Assembly (NCBI GenBank): GCA_947632175.1
Contig: CANROC010000001.1
Span: 247,288 to 311,287, forward strand
Length of the DNA stretch: 64,000 nt
Direction of reading: 5' to 3'
Source: an uncultured Oscillospiraceae bacterium
GTDB lineage: Bacteria > Bacillota > Clostridia > Oscillospirales > Oscillospiraceae
The notes below the pieces were generated by a model. It saw only the letters and a list, made by a program, of their open reading frames with translations. It was not told the origin of the DNA and ran no database searches. A program made the position numbers and the translations under genes. This document shows, piece after piece, positions 53,552-61,649 of this stretch. The number at the start of each line of letters is the position of its first letter. The first letter of the stretch is position 1.

Positions 53552-54247
53552 ATGTACATTCAATATACGCTCCCCCTCACCCTCAGCGACGGCGATTTCA
53601 CCGAGGCCGGGGGCGTGAAGGCGTCCAGGCTTCTGCACGCCTTTCAGGAGATCGCCAAGGCCCACGCTACGGCGGGGGGGCTGGGGTTTGACGTGCTCAT
53701 CGCCCAAAACCTCATCTGGGTCATCACCAAATCCCGCTTTCGCGTGCTGGACCGGCTGCGTCCCGGCGTGCCCTATACGCTTCTGAGCTTCCCCCGCCGC
53801 ACCGGGTCGCTCATCTACGACCGGGACTTCCACGTCCTCTCCCCCGAGGGCGCGGAGCTGGTCACCGGCACCAGCCAGTGGTGCATCGTCAACGCCCGGA
53901 CCCGCCACGTGGAGCAGACGAACCTGGATTTTAAGGGCGTCTACAACCCAGACCCCGCCATGCCCGAGGGCATTCCCCGCATCCGTCCCCGGGACCTGGA
54001 GCTTGCCGGCACGCACACCGTCGTCCCCGCCGACCTCGACGAGAACGACCACACCAACAACTGCCGCTACGCCGACATGGCCCTGGAGGTCCTGGGCATC
54101 GAGTCCGTCCGGGAGCTCACCCTGAACTTCGCCTCCGAGACGCGCCTGGGCGACACCATCGACCTCTACCGCGCCCCCGGCGACATCGCCGCCGCCAAGC
54201 TGGGCGACGCACTGGTGTTCGCGGCAAAAGCAGAAGAGCTGGCTTGA
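53552..54247 (+). CDS. Acyl-ACP thioesterase
   Basis: The 231-residue protein is a FatA/acyl-ACP thioesterase with two hot-dog halves: an N-terminal one with LTLSDGDFTEAGGVKASRLLHAFQEIAKAHA and a second with VVPADLDENDHTNNCRYADMALEVLG, where the N-H-x-N-N-x-x-Y active-site pattern is visible. It releases fatty acids from acyl carrier protein. The ATG was chosen with GAGGTG ahead. The stop codon lies inside the first hairpin of the element copy that follows on the opposite strand. Confidence 0.9.
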   Translation: MYIQYTLPLTLSDGDFTEAGGVKASRLLHAFQEIAKAHATAGGLGFDVLIAQNLIWVITKSRFRVLDRLRPGVPYTLLSFPRRTGSLIYDRDFHVLSPEGAELVTGTSQWCIVNARTRHVEQTNLDFKGVYNPDPAMPEGIPRIRPRDLELAGTHTVVPADLDENDHTNNCRYADMALEVLGIESVRELTLNFASETRLGDTIDLYRAPGDIAAAKLGDALVFAAKAEELA

Positions 54248-54496
54248 AAGGCCGCTTTGTGCGGCCTTTCAATGCCAAGGGGAAACGTGCGGAAAGCCCC
54301 GCTCAAATTCTGCGGAATTTGAGCGGGGCTTTTCTGCTGTTTTGCTCCGCGCACGGCCCCGATGGGGCCGCACTGCGACTCGCTAAGAGCCGCCCTCCGG
54401 GCGGTTGCTCGCTTGCATGGCGCCTGCGGGCGCTCAACTCCGTAAAACAAAAGGGTTTTTTCCGACGTACATGCCGCCGGAAAAAATGCTCGATGA
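54246..54496 (-). ncRNA. Candidate structured RNA element, copy 3 (opposite thioesterase 3' end)
   Basis: Read on the minus strand, the order matches copies 1 and 2 but without a promoter: H1 with the GCGGCATGTACGT loop (around 54455-54487), a long H2 (TTTTAC...GAGCAAAAC) enlarged by an inserted GC-rich hairpin, linker CAGCAGAA, H3 (AAAGCCCCGCTCAAATT/AATTTGAGCGGGGCTTT with CCGCAG loop), linker GCACGTTTCCCCTTGGCATT and H4 (GAAAGGCCGC/GCGGCCTTTC). H4 overlaps the thioesterase stop codon. The stems are unrelated in sequence to those of the other copies. Confidence 0.65.
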
Positions 54497-54534
54497 GGGG
54501 GATCCCTCAGTCACGGCCTGCGGCCGTGCCGGCT

Positions 54535-54708
54535 CGTCTCCGGCCTAAGAGCCGCCCCTGCGGGGCGGTTGGCCTCCGACACGCGCCTGCGGGCGCAGCC
54601 CCAGGGGGGAGCTTAATAACCTCCCCCCTGGGGGAGGTGGCGAGCGCAGCGAGGCGGAAGGGTCGCCTCCCCCTTGGGGGAGGCGGCGCGAAGCGCCGGA
54701 AGGGTTTC
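54535..54708. repeat. Short hairpin repeats between thioesterase element and kinase gene
   Basis: CCGCCCCTGCGGGGCGG near 54554, CCTCCCCCTGGGGGAGG near 54622 and CTCCCCCTTGGGGGAG near 54667 are followed by GCGCGAAGCGCC-GGAAGGG phrases shared with 7500, 31435 and 50150. They fill the gap to the convergent histidine kinase gene. No gene is supported. Confidence 0.7.
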
Positions 54709-54710
54709 CC

Positions 54711-55598
54711 CTACGTCTCCTCCCACGACAGCCTAATCTCCAGCTCTCCGTCCTCCACGGCGGCGGTGAGGGCCGCGCCGAGGCGTTGGGAGAGGGTTTT
54801 GGCGATGGACAGACCCAGGCCCGTGGTGCGGCGGGCGGGATCGACGGTGTAGAAGCGGTCGAAGAGGCGGGCGGCGTCGGTTTTCGTGAGGGACGGGGCG
54901 GGGTTGCGGAAGGTGAAGGTCCCGGCGGCGGTGAGGGTCACGCGAAGCTCCCCCTCCCCGTGGAGGGCGGCGTTGGAGACGATGTTGTCCAGCACCCGGG
55001 AGAGGGCGGCGGCGTCCAGCTCCCGCGTAACGGGGGCCTCCGGGAGGTCGGCGCGGACGGTCATGCCCCGGTCCCGCAGGCGCGTGTACGCCCCTGCCAG
55101 GGACTCCTCCAGCTCGGCGCGCAGATCGACGCGGGTCCTCACCTCCGGCGTCCCGGACAGGAGCACCGTGGAGCGCAAAAGCTCCTCCGTCAGCTCCGAC
55201 ATGGCCTTTGAGCGGGACAGGATCTGGTTCACGTACCCCCTCTGCTCCCCCGTCAGCGCCCCGCGCTCCAGCAGCTGGGCGTAGCCGGAGATGGCGGTCA
55301 GGGGCGTTCTCAGGTCGTGAGAGACGTTGGCGATGGCCTCCATGAGCTCCCGGTCGCCCAGCTCGTACCGGTGCCGGAGGGCGCGGAGGGTCCGCAGCTC
55401 CCGGTTGAGCGCCGAGGCCAGGGCCCGGAGGTGCCGGTCCCTGGTGGGGACGGCGATGGGCGTGTTGGTGTCGCCGGTGAGCTTCTCCGTCAGCTGGGCG
55501 GCGATGGCGTCCGCCGAACGCGCCGCGAGGCGGTCCCTCCAAAAAAGGCCCGCCGCGAGGATGAAGAGGATTCCGCACAGGATCCAGGGCAGCATCAT
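54711..55598 (-). CDS. Sensor histidine kinase without extracellular sensor domain
   Basis: The 295-residue kinase has a single N-terminal hydrophobic segment (MMLPWILCGILFILAAGLFW), a linker, the H-box ANVSHDLRTPLTAISGY (about residue 115), N-box LDNIVSNAALHGEG and G-box TTGLGLSIAKTL. No extracytoplasmic domain can fit, so the signal probably comes from the membrane or from the ABC transporter encoded in the same operon, as with BceS-like kinases. The start overlaps the end of the last permease gene, whose AAAGGA serves as ribosome binding site. Confidence 0.93.
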   Translation of the reverse strand: MMLPWILCGILFILAAGLFWRDRLAARSADAIAAQLTEKLTGDTNTPIAVPTRDRHLRALASALNRELRTLRALRHRYELGDRELMEAIANVSHDLRTPLTAISGYAQLLERGALTGEQRGYVNQILSRSKAMSELTEELLRSTVLLSGTPEVRTRVDLRAELEESLAGAYTRLRDRGMTVRADLPEAPVTRELDAAALSRVLDNIVSNAALHGEGELRVTLTAAGTFTFRNPAPSLTKTDAARLFDRFYTVDPARRTTGLGLSIAKTLSQRLGAALTAAVEDGELEIRLSWEET

Positions 55599-56494
55599 TT
55601 CAAGTCCTTTCGCCGGAAAATGAGGAACCCCAGGGCGCTGGTGGCGGCAATCCACGCCGCCGCGCCGAGGGCGAGGGCGGCGGGAGAATCGGGATCAACC
55701 CGGGAGAAGCCGGCGATCTGGCCGCCGGGGAGAAGGCTCTCCAGCGCGTTCAGGGCGTCCCGGACAGGGCCCCTGGGCAGATAGTTGGGATTGGGGACCG
55801 TGACCTCCACGGCGGGGCCGCCGACGTCGGCGCCGGGGGTGAGTGTGGTCCATCCCTCCGGCTGGGCCAGGGGCCGGTCCACCAGGCTCCCCGTTATGAG
55901 GAGCGCCAGGGTCAGGAAGATCCCGGCGATGGCGGACGCGGCGCGGTTTTGGATGTTGAGCCCCAAAAGCGTAAAGAGCGAGGCGAAGGCCGCAGCGGAC
56001 AGGGTAAGACCCGCCATGCGCCCGATGGCCGCGCCCCAGCTCACGGACAAGCGCCCGCTGGTCAGGAGGACCGTCAGCGTGCCGGGGAGGAACACCGCCA
56101 GGCACAAAAGCGCGGCGGTCAGCACCGAGAGCAGGAGGGACGCCAGGTACACGTCCCGCCGCCGGTGGCCCACGGTGATCTTGCTCCGGACGCCCCCGTC
56201 CTGGACCTCCGCCCCCAGGTTCCAGAGGCACACCACCGGGGACAGGACCACGGCCAATTTGGGCAGGGAGAAAAACCGCTCGTCCATGTACCCATCCTTG
56301 ATCAGCGCCGCCTGGAGCGCCGGCTCCGCGCTCCCCGGCCCCCGCCAGGACCAGCCCAGATAACCGGCGGCAATGAGGGCCAGCGCCGCGCAGGCCGTCC
56401 ACAGGAGGACGGAACGCCCCAGCCGCGACAGGCCCGCCGCGAGCAGCTCCCGCAGGGTTCTTGCCCCTTGAGGTTCCTTTTGACAAGTCATCAT
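55595..56494 (-). CDS. ABC-2 type permease, paralogue 5
   Basis: The 299-residue protein has about six transmembrane helices and shares with its four upstream neighbours the pattern LREL-x-AGL-x-RLGR at the N-terminus, GAEVQDGGVRSKITVGHRRRDVYLASLLL after the second helix, NPNYLPRGPVRDAL and the C-terminal FRRKDLK. It is the most diverged of the five and carries an eight-residue N-terminal extension. It overlaps the preceding gene by ATGA and the kinase by a few bases. Confidence 0.88.
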   Translation of the reverse strand: MMTCQKEPQGARTLRELLAAGLSRLGRSVLLWTACAALALIAAGYLGWSWRGPGSAEPALQAALIKDGYMDERFFSLPKLAVVLSPVVCLWNLGAEVQDGGVRSKITVGHRRRDVYLASLLLSVLTAALLCLAVFLPGTLTVLLTSGRLSVSWGAAIGRMAGLTLSAAAFASLFTLLGLNIQNRAASAIAGIFLTLALLITGSLVDRPLAQPEGWTTLTPGADVGGPAVEVTVPNPNYLPRGPVRDALNALESLLPGGQIAGFSRVDPDSPAALALGAAAWIAATSALGFLIFRRKDLK

Positions 56495-57363
56495 CTCAGA
56501 TCCTTTCGCCGGAAGATGAGCAGTCCCGTCGCCGTGGTCAGCACGAAAAAGAGGGCGTCGTAGGCCGCGAGGCGGCCCACGTTCTCCTCCCCGGAATGGC
56601 AGTACCGGAGGACCTGGTCGGCGGGGTCCATGTCAACGAGGAGGGTGAGGGCGTCCCGGACCGGTCCCTCCGGGATGTACCGGGGGTTGGACACGGTGAC
56701 AAAGAGCGTCTCGCCGTCCTCGGTGTGCTGGACGCCGGGATAGGTGGGTGCCTCCTCCAGCCGGCCCCGGAGGATATTCCCGCCCAGCGCCAACGCCGCC
56801 GTGAGGGCAATGGCCACGATGGCGGTGGCGGCGCGGCTTTGGATGTTGAGGCCCAGAAGGGTGAAAAGGGAGGTGAAGGCCGCGGACGCGGCGATCATCC
56901 CCGCCATACTGAGCAGCGCTTTTGTCCAGCCCATGCCGAAGCCGCCGGCGGTCAGGAGCATCACGGGGATGCCGGGGAGGAACGCCGCGAGGCACAAAAG
57001 CGCGCAGACGAGGACGGTGAGCAGGAGGGCCGTCAGGTACACGTCCCGGCGCTTGCGGCCCACAATGAGCTTGTTGCGCTGTGCCCCGTCCTGGTACTCG
57101 GCCCCCAGCTCCCAGGAGCACAGGGCCGAGGAGAACAGCACCCCCATGGCGGGGACGGTGAAGAAGTTGGAGTCCATGTATGCCGCCCGCAGGGAGAGGG
57201 TCACCGCCTTCACCTCGTCGTTCAGGACGGGATCGTTCCGCAGGGTGGCGTGCCAGGTCCAGGCGACATTCCCCGCGGACGCCAGAGCCAGAAGCCCGCA
57301 GACGATCCACAAAAGCCTTAAGCGCCGCAGGCGGTAGAGGCCCGCCGAAAGAAGCTCAGTCAT
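56491..57363 (-). CDS. ABC-2 type permease, paralogue 4
   Basis: The 290-residue membrane protein starts MTELLSAGLYRLRRLRLLW, has WELGAEYQDGAQRNKLIVG and KRRDVYLTALLLTVL after the second helix, NPRYIPEGPVRDALTLLVD in the large extracytoplasmic loop and ends LIFRRKDLR. Strong likeness to paralogues 2 and 3 shows tandem duplication. The final codons AAA GGA provide the ribosome binding site of the next gene. Confidence 0.9.
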   Translation of the reverse strand: MTELLSAGLYRLRRLRLLWIVCGLLALASAGNVAWTWHATLRNDPVLNDEVKAVTLSLRAAYMDSNFFTVPAMGVLFSSALCSWELGAEYQDGAQRNKLIVGRKRRDVYLTALLLTVLVCALLCLAAFLPGIPVMLLTAGGFGMGWTKALLSMAGMIAASAAFTSLFTLLGLNIQSRAATAIVAIALTAALALGGNILRGRLEEAPTYPGVQHTEDGETLFVTVSNPRYIPEGPVRDALTLLVDMDPADQVLRYCHSGEENVGRLAAYDALFFVLTTATGLLIFRRKDLR

Positions 57364-57364
57364 G

Positions 57365-58228
57365 TCATTTCAGATCCTTTCTGCGGAAGATGAGCACCCC
57401 GGCCACCGACGTCAGGACGAAGAAGAGAACATCACAGGACATGAGGCGCGGGGGGTCCGGCGCGGCGCTGTCGCGAGTGTACCGGTCCAGTTGTCCGCCG
57501 GGGTTCAGGTCGGAGAGGAAGGTGAGGACGTCCTTCAGGGGCCCCTCGGGGATGTAGCGGGGGTTAGGTCTGGGCGTGGGGACAAGCTCGCCGTCCGCCG
57601 TCACCTCATAGGTGTTGAAGAAGGGCTTCTGGTCCAGCCTGTCCGCCAGCACCTCCCCGCCCAGCACCAGCGCCAGGGTGAGGCCGATGGTCACGATCGC
57701 CGCGGCGGCGCGGTGGGGGATGAGGACGCCCAGGAGGGTGAAGAGGGAGGCGAAGGCCGCGGATATGGCGATCATCCCCGCTATGCGCAGCAGGGCCCGC
57801 TCCCAGCCCATGGTGAAGTCCCCCACGGTCAGCAGGAGCACCAGCGACCCCGGCAGGAACACCGCCAGACACAGCGCCGCGCAGGTGAGGACGGTGAGGA
57901 GAAGAGAAGCCAGGTACACGTTCCGGCGCTTTCGGCCCACGATGAGCTTGTTGCGCAGGGCGCCGTCCTGGTACTCCGCGCCCAGCTCCCAGGCGCACAG
58001 GGCGGAGGACAGCAGGACCGCCCAGGCGGCGGTGGTGAAGAGGGTGTCCTCCATGTACCCGTTTTCCAGCTCCACCTCCCGCACGGTCTCCGCCGGGCCG
58101 AACCGCAGGCTGGAAAACCACGTCCAGGAGAGCCGCCCCGCCGTAAAGAGAGCCAGCGCCAGCAGGACCAGCCAGAAAGCTGTGGAGTGCCGCAGGCGGT
58201 AAAGGCCGGCGCGAAGAAGCTCGGTCAT
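57365..58228 (-). CDS. ABC-2 type permease, paralogue 3
   Basis: The 287-residue protein starts MTELLRAGLYRLRHSTAFW and shares WELGAEYQDGALRNKLIVG, IPHRAAAAIVTIGLTLALVL and NPRYIPEGPLKDVLTFLSD with paralogue 2, almost word for word in the helical parts, while the outside loops differ. It ends LIFRRKDLK; one base separates its stop from the next ATG. Confidence 0.9.
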   Translation of the reverse strand: MTELLRAGLYRLRHSTAFWLVLLALALFTAGRLSWTWFSSLRFGPAETVREVELENGYMEDTLFTTAAWAVLLSSALCAWELGAEYQDGALRNKLIVGRKRRNVYLASLLLTVLTCAALCLAVFLPGSLVLLLTVGDFTMGWERALLRIAGMIAISAAFASLFTLLGVLIPHRAAAAIVTIGLTLALVLGGEVLADRLDQKPFFNTYEVTADGELVPTPRPNPRYIPEGPLKDVLTFLSDLNPGGQLDRYTRDSAAPDPPRLMSCDVLFFVLTSVAGVLIFRRKDLK

Positions 58229-58229
58229 G

Positions 58230-59096
58230 TCATCTCAGCTCCTTTCTACGGAAAAGGAGGAGGCCGGCGGTGGAGGTCAGGACGAGGAAAAGCACATCAC
58301 AGGCCATGAGGCGGCCCATGCGCTCCGTCTTCGTCTGGGCAAAGAGGACCACCTGCCCGCCGGGGTCGAAGTCGGCAAGGAAGGTGAGGACGTCCCGGAC
58401 CGGTCCCTCCGGGATGTACCGGGGGTTGGCGATGGAGGAGGGGACGATCTCGCCGTTGACGGTCATCTCGTAGCTCACGTACTCCGGCTTCTCCGCGAGC
58501 CTGTCCGTCAGCACGGCCCCGCCCAGCAAAAGGGCCAGGGTGAGGCCGATGGTCACGATCGCCGCGGCGGCGCGATGGGGAATGAGAAAGCTCAAGAGCG
58601 TGAAGAGGGAGGCAAAGGCCGCGCCCGCCAATAAAAGGCCCGCCATCAGCGCCAGCGCCCGCCCCCAGCCCATATAAAAGCTGCCGGTGGTGCATAGAAG
58701 GGCGGCGATGCCGGGGAGGTAGACCGCGAGGCACAGGATGAACACCGTCAGGACCGTGAGCGTGAGAGAGGCCAGATACACGTCCCGCCTTTTGCGGCCC
58801 ACGGCCAGCTTGTTGCGCAGCGCCCCGTCCTGGTACTCCGCCCCCAGCTCCCAGGCGCAGACGGCGGAGGAGAGGAGCACCGCCCCGGCGGCGAAGGAAA
58901 AAACGACCTGGTCAAAATCGGAGAGGGGTAAGCTCGCCGTGAGGTTGTTATCCGCCACGGGCGGCGGGGTGCGATGGAGATCGTGCCACTCCCACAGGAT
59001 GAGTATAGCGAGGACCGCCCCCAGGGCCAGGCAGGTCAGCCACAAAAACTTCGACCGGCGCAGACGGTAGAGGCCGGCCGCAAGAAGCTCGGTCAT
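58230..59096 (-). CDS. ABC-2 type permease, paralogue 2
   Basis: The 288-residue protein starts MTELLAAGLYRLRRSKFLW and has WELGAEYQDGALRNKLAVG, IPHRAAAAIVTIGLTLALLL, NPRYIPEGPVRDVLTFLAD and a FRRKELR end. Its first outside loop (EWHDLHRTPPPVADNN) is different from those of the other four, as if each paralogue presents its own surface. Confidence 0.9.
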   Translation of the reverse strand: MTELLAAGLYRLRRSKFLWLTCLALGAVLAILILWEWHDLHRTPPPVADNNLTASLPLSDFDQVVFSFAAGAVLLSSAVCAWELGAEYQDGALRNKLAVGRKRRDVYLASLTLTVLTVFILCLAVYLPGIAALLCTTGSFYMGWGRALALMAGLLLAGAAFASLFTLLSFLIPHRAAAAIVTIGLTLALLLGGAVLTDRLAEKPEYVSYEMTVNGEIVPSSIANPRYIPEGPVRDVLTFLADFDPGGQVVLFAQTKTERMGRLMACDVLFLVLTSTAGLLLFRRKELR

Positions 59097-59097
59097 G

Positions 59098-59937
59098 TCA
59101 TCTCAGCTCCTTTCTGCGGAAGAGGTGGAGCCCCGCGGCGGTGGTCAGTGTGAAAAAGAGCGCGTCGCAGGCCATGAGACGCTCGGGCTCGAAGGCGGAA
59201 AAGGTGGCGTAATCCACCGCCTGGTTGCCCGGGTTAAGGTCCACGAGGAGCCGGACCGCGTCCCACCCCGGCCCCTCCGGGTTTTTGGGGACGTGCGCCA
59301 CGACCGTCTCCCCGTCCTCCGTGACGACGGAACGGATCTCATCCCCATGGACCCAACGGTCGAGCCCGGACCCGCCCACAATCAGCGCCAGGGACAGCAG
59401 GAGCGAGAGGATGATGGAGGCGGCGCGGTTGGGGATGAACATCCCGAGAAGCGTGAGGAATGAGGCCATGGCGGCCGAGGTCAGGTACATCCCGGCGGCG
59501 TAGACCAGGAGGTCCTTCAGGCTGTTGGTGATGCTCCCGCAGACGGCGTACTCCAGCACCAGCCCCGGCAGGAACCCCGCCAACGCCGCGGCGGCGCAGG
59601 TGAAGACGCTCAGGAGGAGGTTGCACAGGTACACCTTCCGGCGGCTGTGGCCCGCGATCAACATGCGCCGGAGGCTCCCGTCCTGGTGCTCCCGGCCCAT
59701 GGCGGCGGCGCAGACCACGGGGGCGACATAGAAGGAGTTGAGCAGGAAACGGAAAAGCTCACGATCCATGGATGTCCGGAGGTTCTCCAGCTTCATGGCG
59801 TTGGTCGCCGGGTAATCCGGCCATCTCATGGTCGCGGCCATGGCGCACAGGGTATAGAGGGCCAGGCCGGCACAGCCCAGCCAGAAAAGGGGCGAGCGCC
59901 GCAGGCGGTAAAAACCGGCGTGGAGGAGCTCAGTCAT
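59098..59937 (-). CDS. ABC-2 type permease, paralogue 1
   Basis: The 279-residue protein starts MTELLHAGFYRLRRSPLFW and keeps GREHQDGSLRRMLIAGHSRRKVYL, IPNRAASIILSLLLSLALIV and a FRRKELR end, but is more diverged than paralogues 2-4. Its start overlaps the stop of the ABC ATPase gene by eight bases. With the ATPase it should form the first membrane half of an exporter or immunity-type transporter. Confidence 0.9.
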   Translation of the reverse strand: MTELLHAGFYRLRRSPLFWLGCAGLALYTLCAMAATMRWPDYPATNAMKLENLRTSMDRELFRFLLNSFYVAPVVCAAAMGREHQDGSLRRMLIAGHSRRKVYLCNLLLSVFTCAAAALAGFLPGLVLEYAVCGSITNSLKDLLVYAAGMYLTSAAMASFLTLLGMFIPNRAASIILSLLLSLALIVGGSGLDRWVHGDEIRSVVTEDGETVVAHVPKNPEGPGWDAVRLLVDLNPGNQAVDYATFSAFEPERLMACDALFFTLTTAAGLHLFRRKELR

Positions 59938-60838
59938 GGCGCTCGCCTCCCAGAAGGTCGATGTAGTAGCTCTCCAGCGTCTCGTTCTTCTCCGAGACGG
60001 TGAGGAGGTCGCAGCCGGCGGCGCGGAGGGTGAGGGTGAGGTCGGTGACGGACGTATCGCCGTAGACGTCGGCCTCGCGGTCTGAAAGGACGGTGTAGGC
60101 AAGGCCCAGGCCGTCCAGGGCGGCGGCCATTTTGGCGGTGTCGGTGACCGTCACATGAAGGCGGCGGCGCAGGGAGGACTCCAGGGACTTGGCGTCGATC
60201 TCGCGGATGAGCCGCCCGCCCTCCAGAAAGCCGTAGTGGGTGGCGATCCTGGCAAGCTCGTCCAGGATGTGGCTGGAGACGAGGACGGTGACGCCGTTTT
60301 CCCGGTTCAGCTTCAAGATGAGCTCCCGGATCTCCACGATGCCCTCCGGGTCCAGGCCGTTGGCCGGCTCATCTAAAATGAGGAAGTCCGGGTCCCCCGC
60401 CAGGGCCATGGCGATGCCCAGGCGCTGTTTCATGCCCAGGGAGAAGCTGCGGGCGCGCTTTTTCCCGGTGTTTTCCAGGCCCACCAGCTTCAAAAGCTCC
60501 GGGACGCGGTCCTGGTCCGGCAGGCCGAGCACAAGGAACTGGTGCTTTAAGTTGTCTGCGGCGGACATGTCGCCGTAAAAGGCCGGGGATTCCACCACCG
60601 CCCCCACACGGCGGCGGGCGCGGGTAAGGTCCCTCCCCGTCTGGCCGTAAAGCTCCAACTCCCCGCCGTCGGGCAGCTGGAGGCCGCAGATGAGGCGGAT
60701 GAGAGTGGTTTTCCCCGCGCCGTTGCGGCCCACCAGGCCGTAGATGGAGCCCTTGGGGACGGTGATGTCGAGGCCGCTCAGAACCTTGGCCCGCCCGTAG
60801 CTCTTGGTGAGATTGCGGGCCAAAAATACGTTTTCCAT
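59930..60838 (-). CDS. ABC transporter ATP-binding protein
   Basis: The 302-residue ATPase has Walker A GLVGRNGAGKTTLI (about residue 38), signature FSLGMKQRLGIAMAL, Walker B FLILDEPANGLDPEG and a roughly 80-residue C-terminal extension typical of lantibiotic-immunity and bacitracin-type exporters (BcrA, CprA, LanF groups). It is the only ATPase in the operon and must serve all five permeases. A GGAGGG site precedes the ATG. The upstream gap carries regulator-type direct repeats. Confidence 0.93.
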   Translation of the reverse strand: MENVFLARNLTKSYGRAKVLSGLDITVPKGSIYGLVGRNGAGKTTLIRLICGLQLPDGGELELYGQTGRDLTRARRRVGAVVESPAFYGDMSAADNLKHQFLVLGLPDQDRVPELLKLVGLENTGKKRARSFSLGMKQRLGIAMALAGDPDFLILDEPANGLDPEGIVEIRELILKLNRENGVTVLVSSHILDELARIATHYGFLEGGRLIREIDAKSLESSLRRRLHVTVTDTAKMAAALDGLGLAYTVLSDREADVYGDTSVTDLTLTLRAAGCDLLTVSEKNETLESYYIDLLGGERHD

Positions 60839-60868
60839 GGCTGTCGCCCTCCTTTTGTCGATGGGACC

Positions 60869-60936
60869 AGTATACCGCAAACCGGTTCAGAAACCGGTTA
60901 AGGGGCCGGTTAAGGTTCAGTTAAGGTTCCGTTAAG
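60869..60936 (-). promoter_or_regulatory. ABC operon promoter with four GTTAAG direct repeats
   Basis: On the plus strand GTTAAG occurs at 60897, 60909, 60920 and 60931, that is with 12-, 11- and 11-base steps, about one helical turn each. On the minus strand TATACT (60869-60874) is a -10 box with no good -35; the repeats end just where a -35 would be. This is the classic layout for activation by an OmpR-family regulator. The repeats overlap the 3' end of the regulator gene. Confidence 0.75.
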
Positions 60937-61580
60937 ATGAAACCTACTCCCCAAACAGCACTGATGGGGTCCTCCAGCCCCAGGTCCCGGAGCTTGCGGC
61001 GCAGGTTGCTCATGTGGACCTTCAGGGAGTCCTCGGTGCAGTCCGGCGTGTCGGCGGCGATCTCGTCGAGAAGCCGGGAACGGGTCAGCACCCGGCCGGG
61101 GTTGAGCATCAGGAGCTTCAAAATGGCGTACTCGGTGCGGGTAAGGCGCGTCTCCGCCGCGCCGGACCGGGCGATACGCGTCTCCAGGTCCAGCTCCAGC
61201 GCCCCGTGGCGCAAGAGCGCCGGCGCAGGGCCGTCGGGCCGCAGGCGGGCCTCAATCCGGGCCGTGAGCTCCCGGAGATCAAAGGGCTTGGTGACGTAGT
61301 CCGCCGCGCCCAGCTTCAAAAGCGCCACCTTGTCCTCCACCTGCGCCCGGGCGCTGACCACGATGACCGGGATCCCGGTAAGGCGCCCCAGCACCTCCTC
61401 CCCGGAAAGGCCGGGCAGCATCAGATCCAGCAGCACAAGGTCGGGCCGCGCCTCCCGCAGGGCCAGCACCGCCTCCGTCCCGGAGTACGCCTGCCGCACC
61501 CCATACCCCTCCCGCCCCAGCGCGTCCTTCAGAAGCGCCCCGATGGCGGGGTCGTCCTCCACGATGAGAATGGTCTTCAT
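60921..61580 (-). CDS. OmpR-family response regulator
   Basis: The 219-residue regulator has a receiver domain (TILIVEDDPAIGALLKDAL, phospho-acceptor Asp in LVLLDLMLPGLSG, Lys in DYVTKPFDLREL) and a winged-helix output domain (ETRLTRTEYAILKLLMLNPGRVLTRSRLLDEI). All phosphorylation residues are present. It begins the operon; the partner kinase is the last gene. Matching direct repeats lie at its own promoter and at that of the ABC genes. Confidence 0.95.
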   Translation of the reverse strand: MKTILIVEDDPAIGALLKDALGREGYGVRQAYSGTEAVLALREARPDLVLLDLMLPGLSGEEVLGRLTGIPVIVVSARAQVEDKVALLKLGAADYVTKPFDLRELTARIEARLRPDGPAPALLRHGALELDLETRIARSGAAETRLTRTEYAILKLLMLNPGRVLTRSRLLDEIAADTPDCTEDSLKVHMSNLRRKLRDLGLEDPISAVWGVGFILTEP

Positions 61581-61598
61581 TTCAATCACCCGGTTGTT

Positions 61599-61645
61599 AT
61601 TATACCGCAATGTGGGGGCGGGTGTCCAATTAAGAAAGAGTTAAG
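61599..61645 (-). promoter_or_regulatory. Response regulator promoter with two direct repeats
   Basis: On the minus strand TATAAT (61599-61604) is the -10 box; GGACAC stands at the -35 position. ATTAAG at 61629 and GTTAAG at 61640 (plus strand) are 11 bases apart directly upstream, the same half-site and step as before the ABC genes. This suggests positive autoregulation. Confidence 0.65.
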
Positions 61646-61649
61646 GGAA

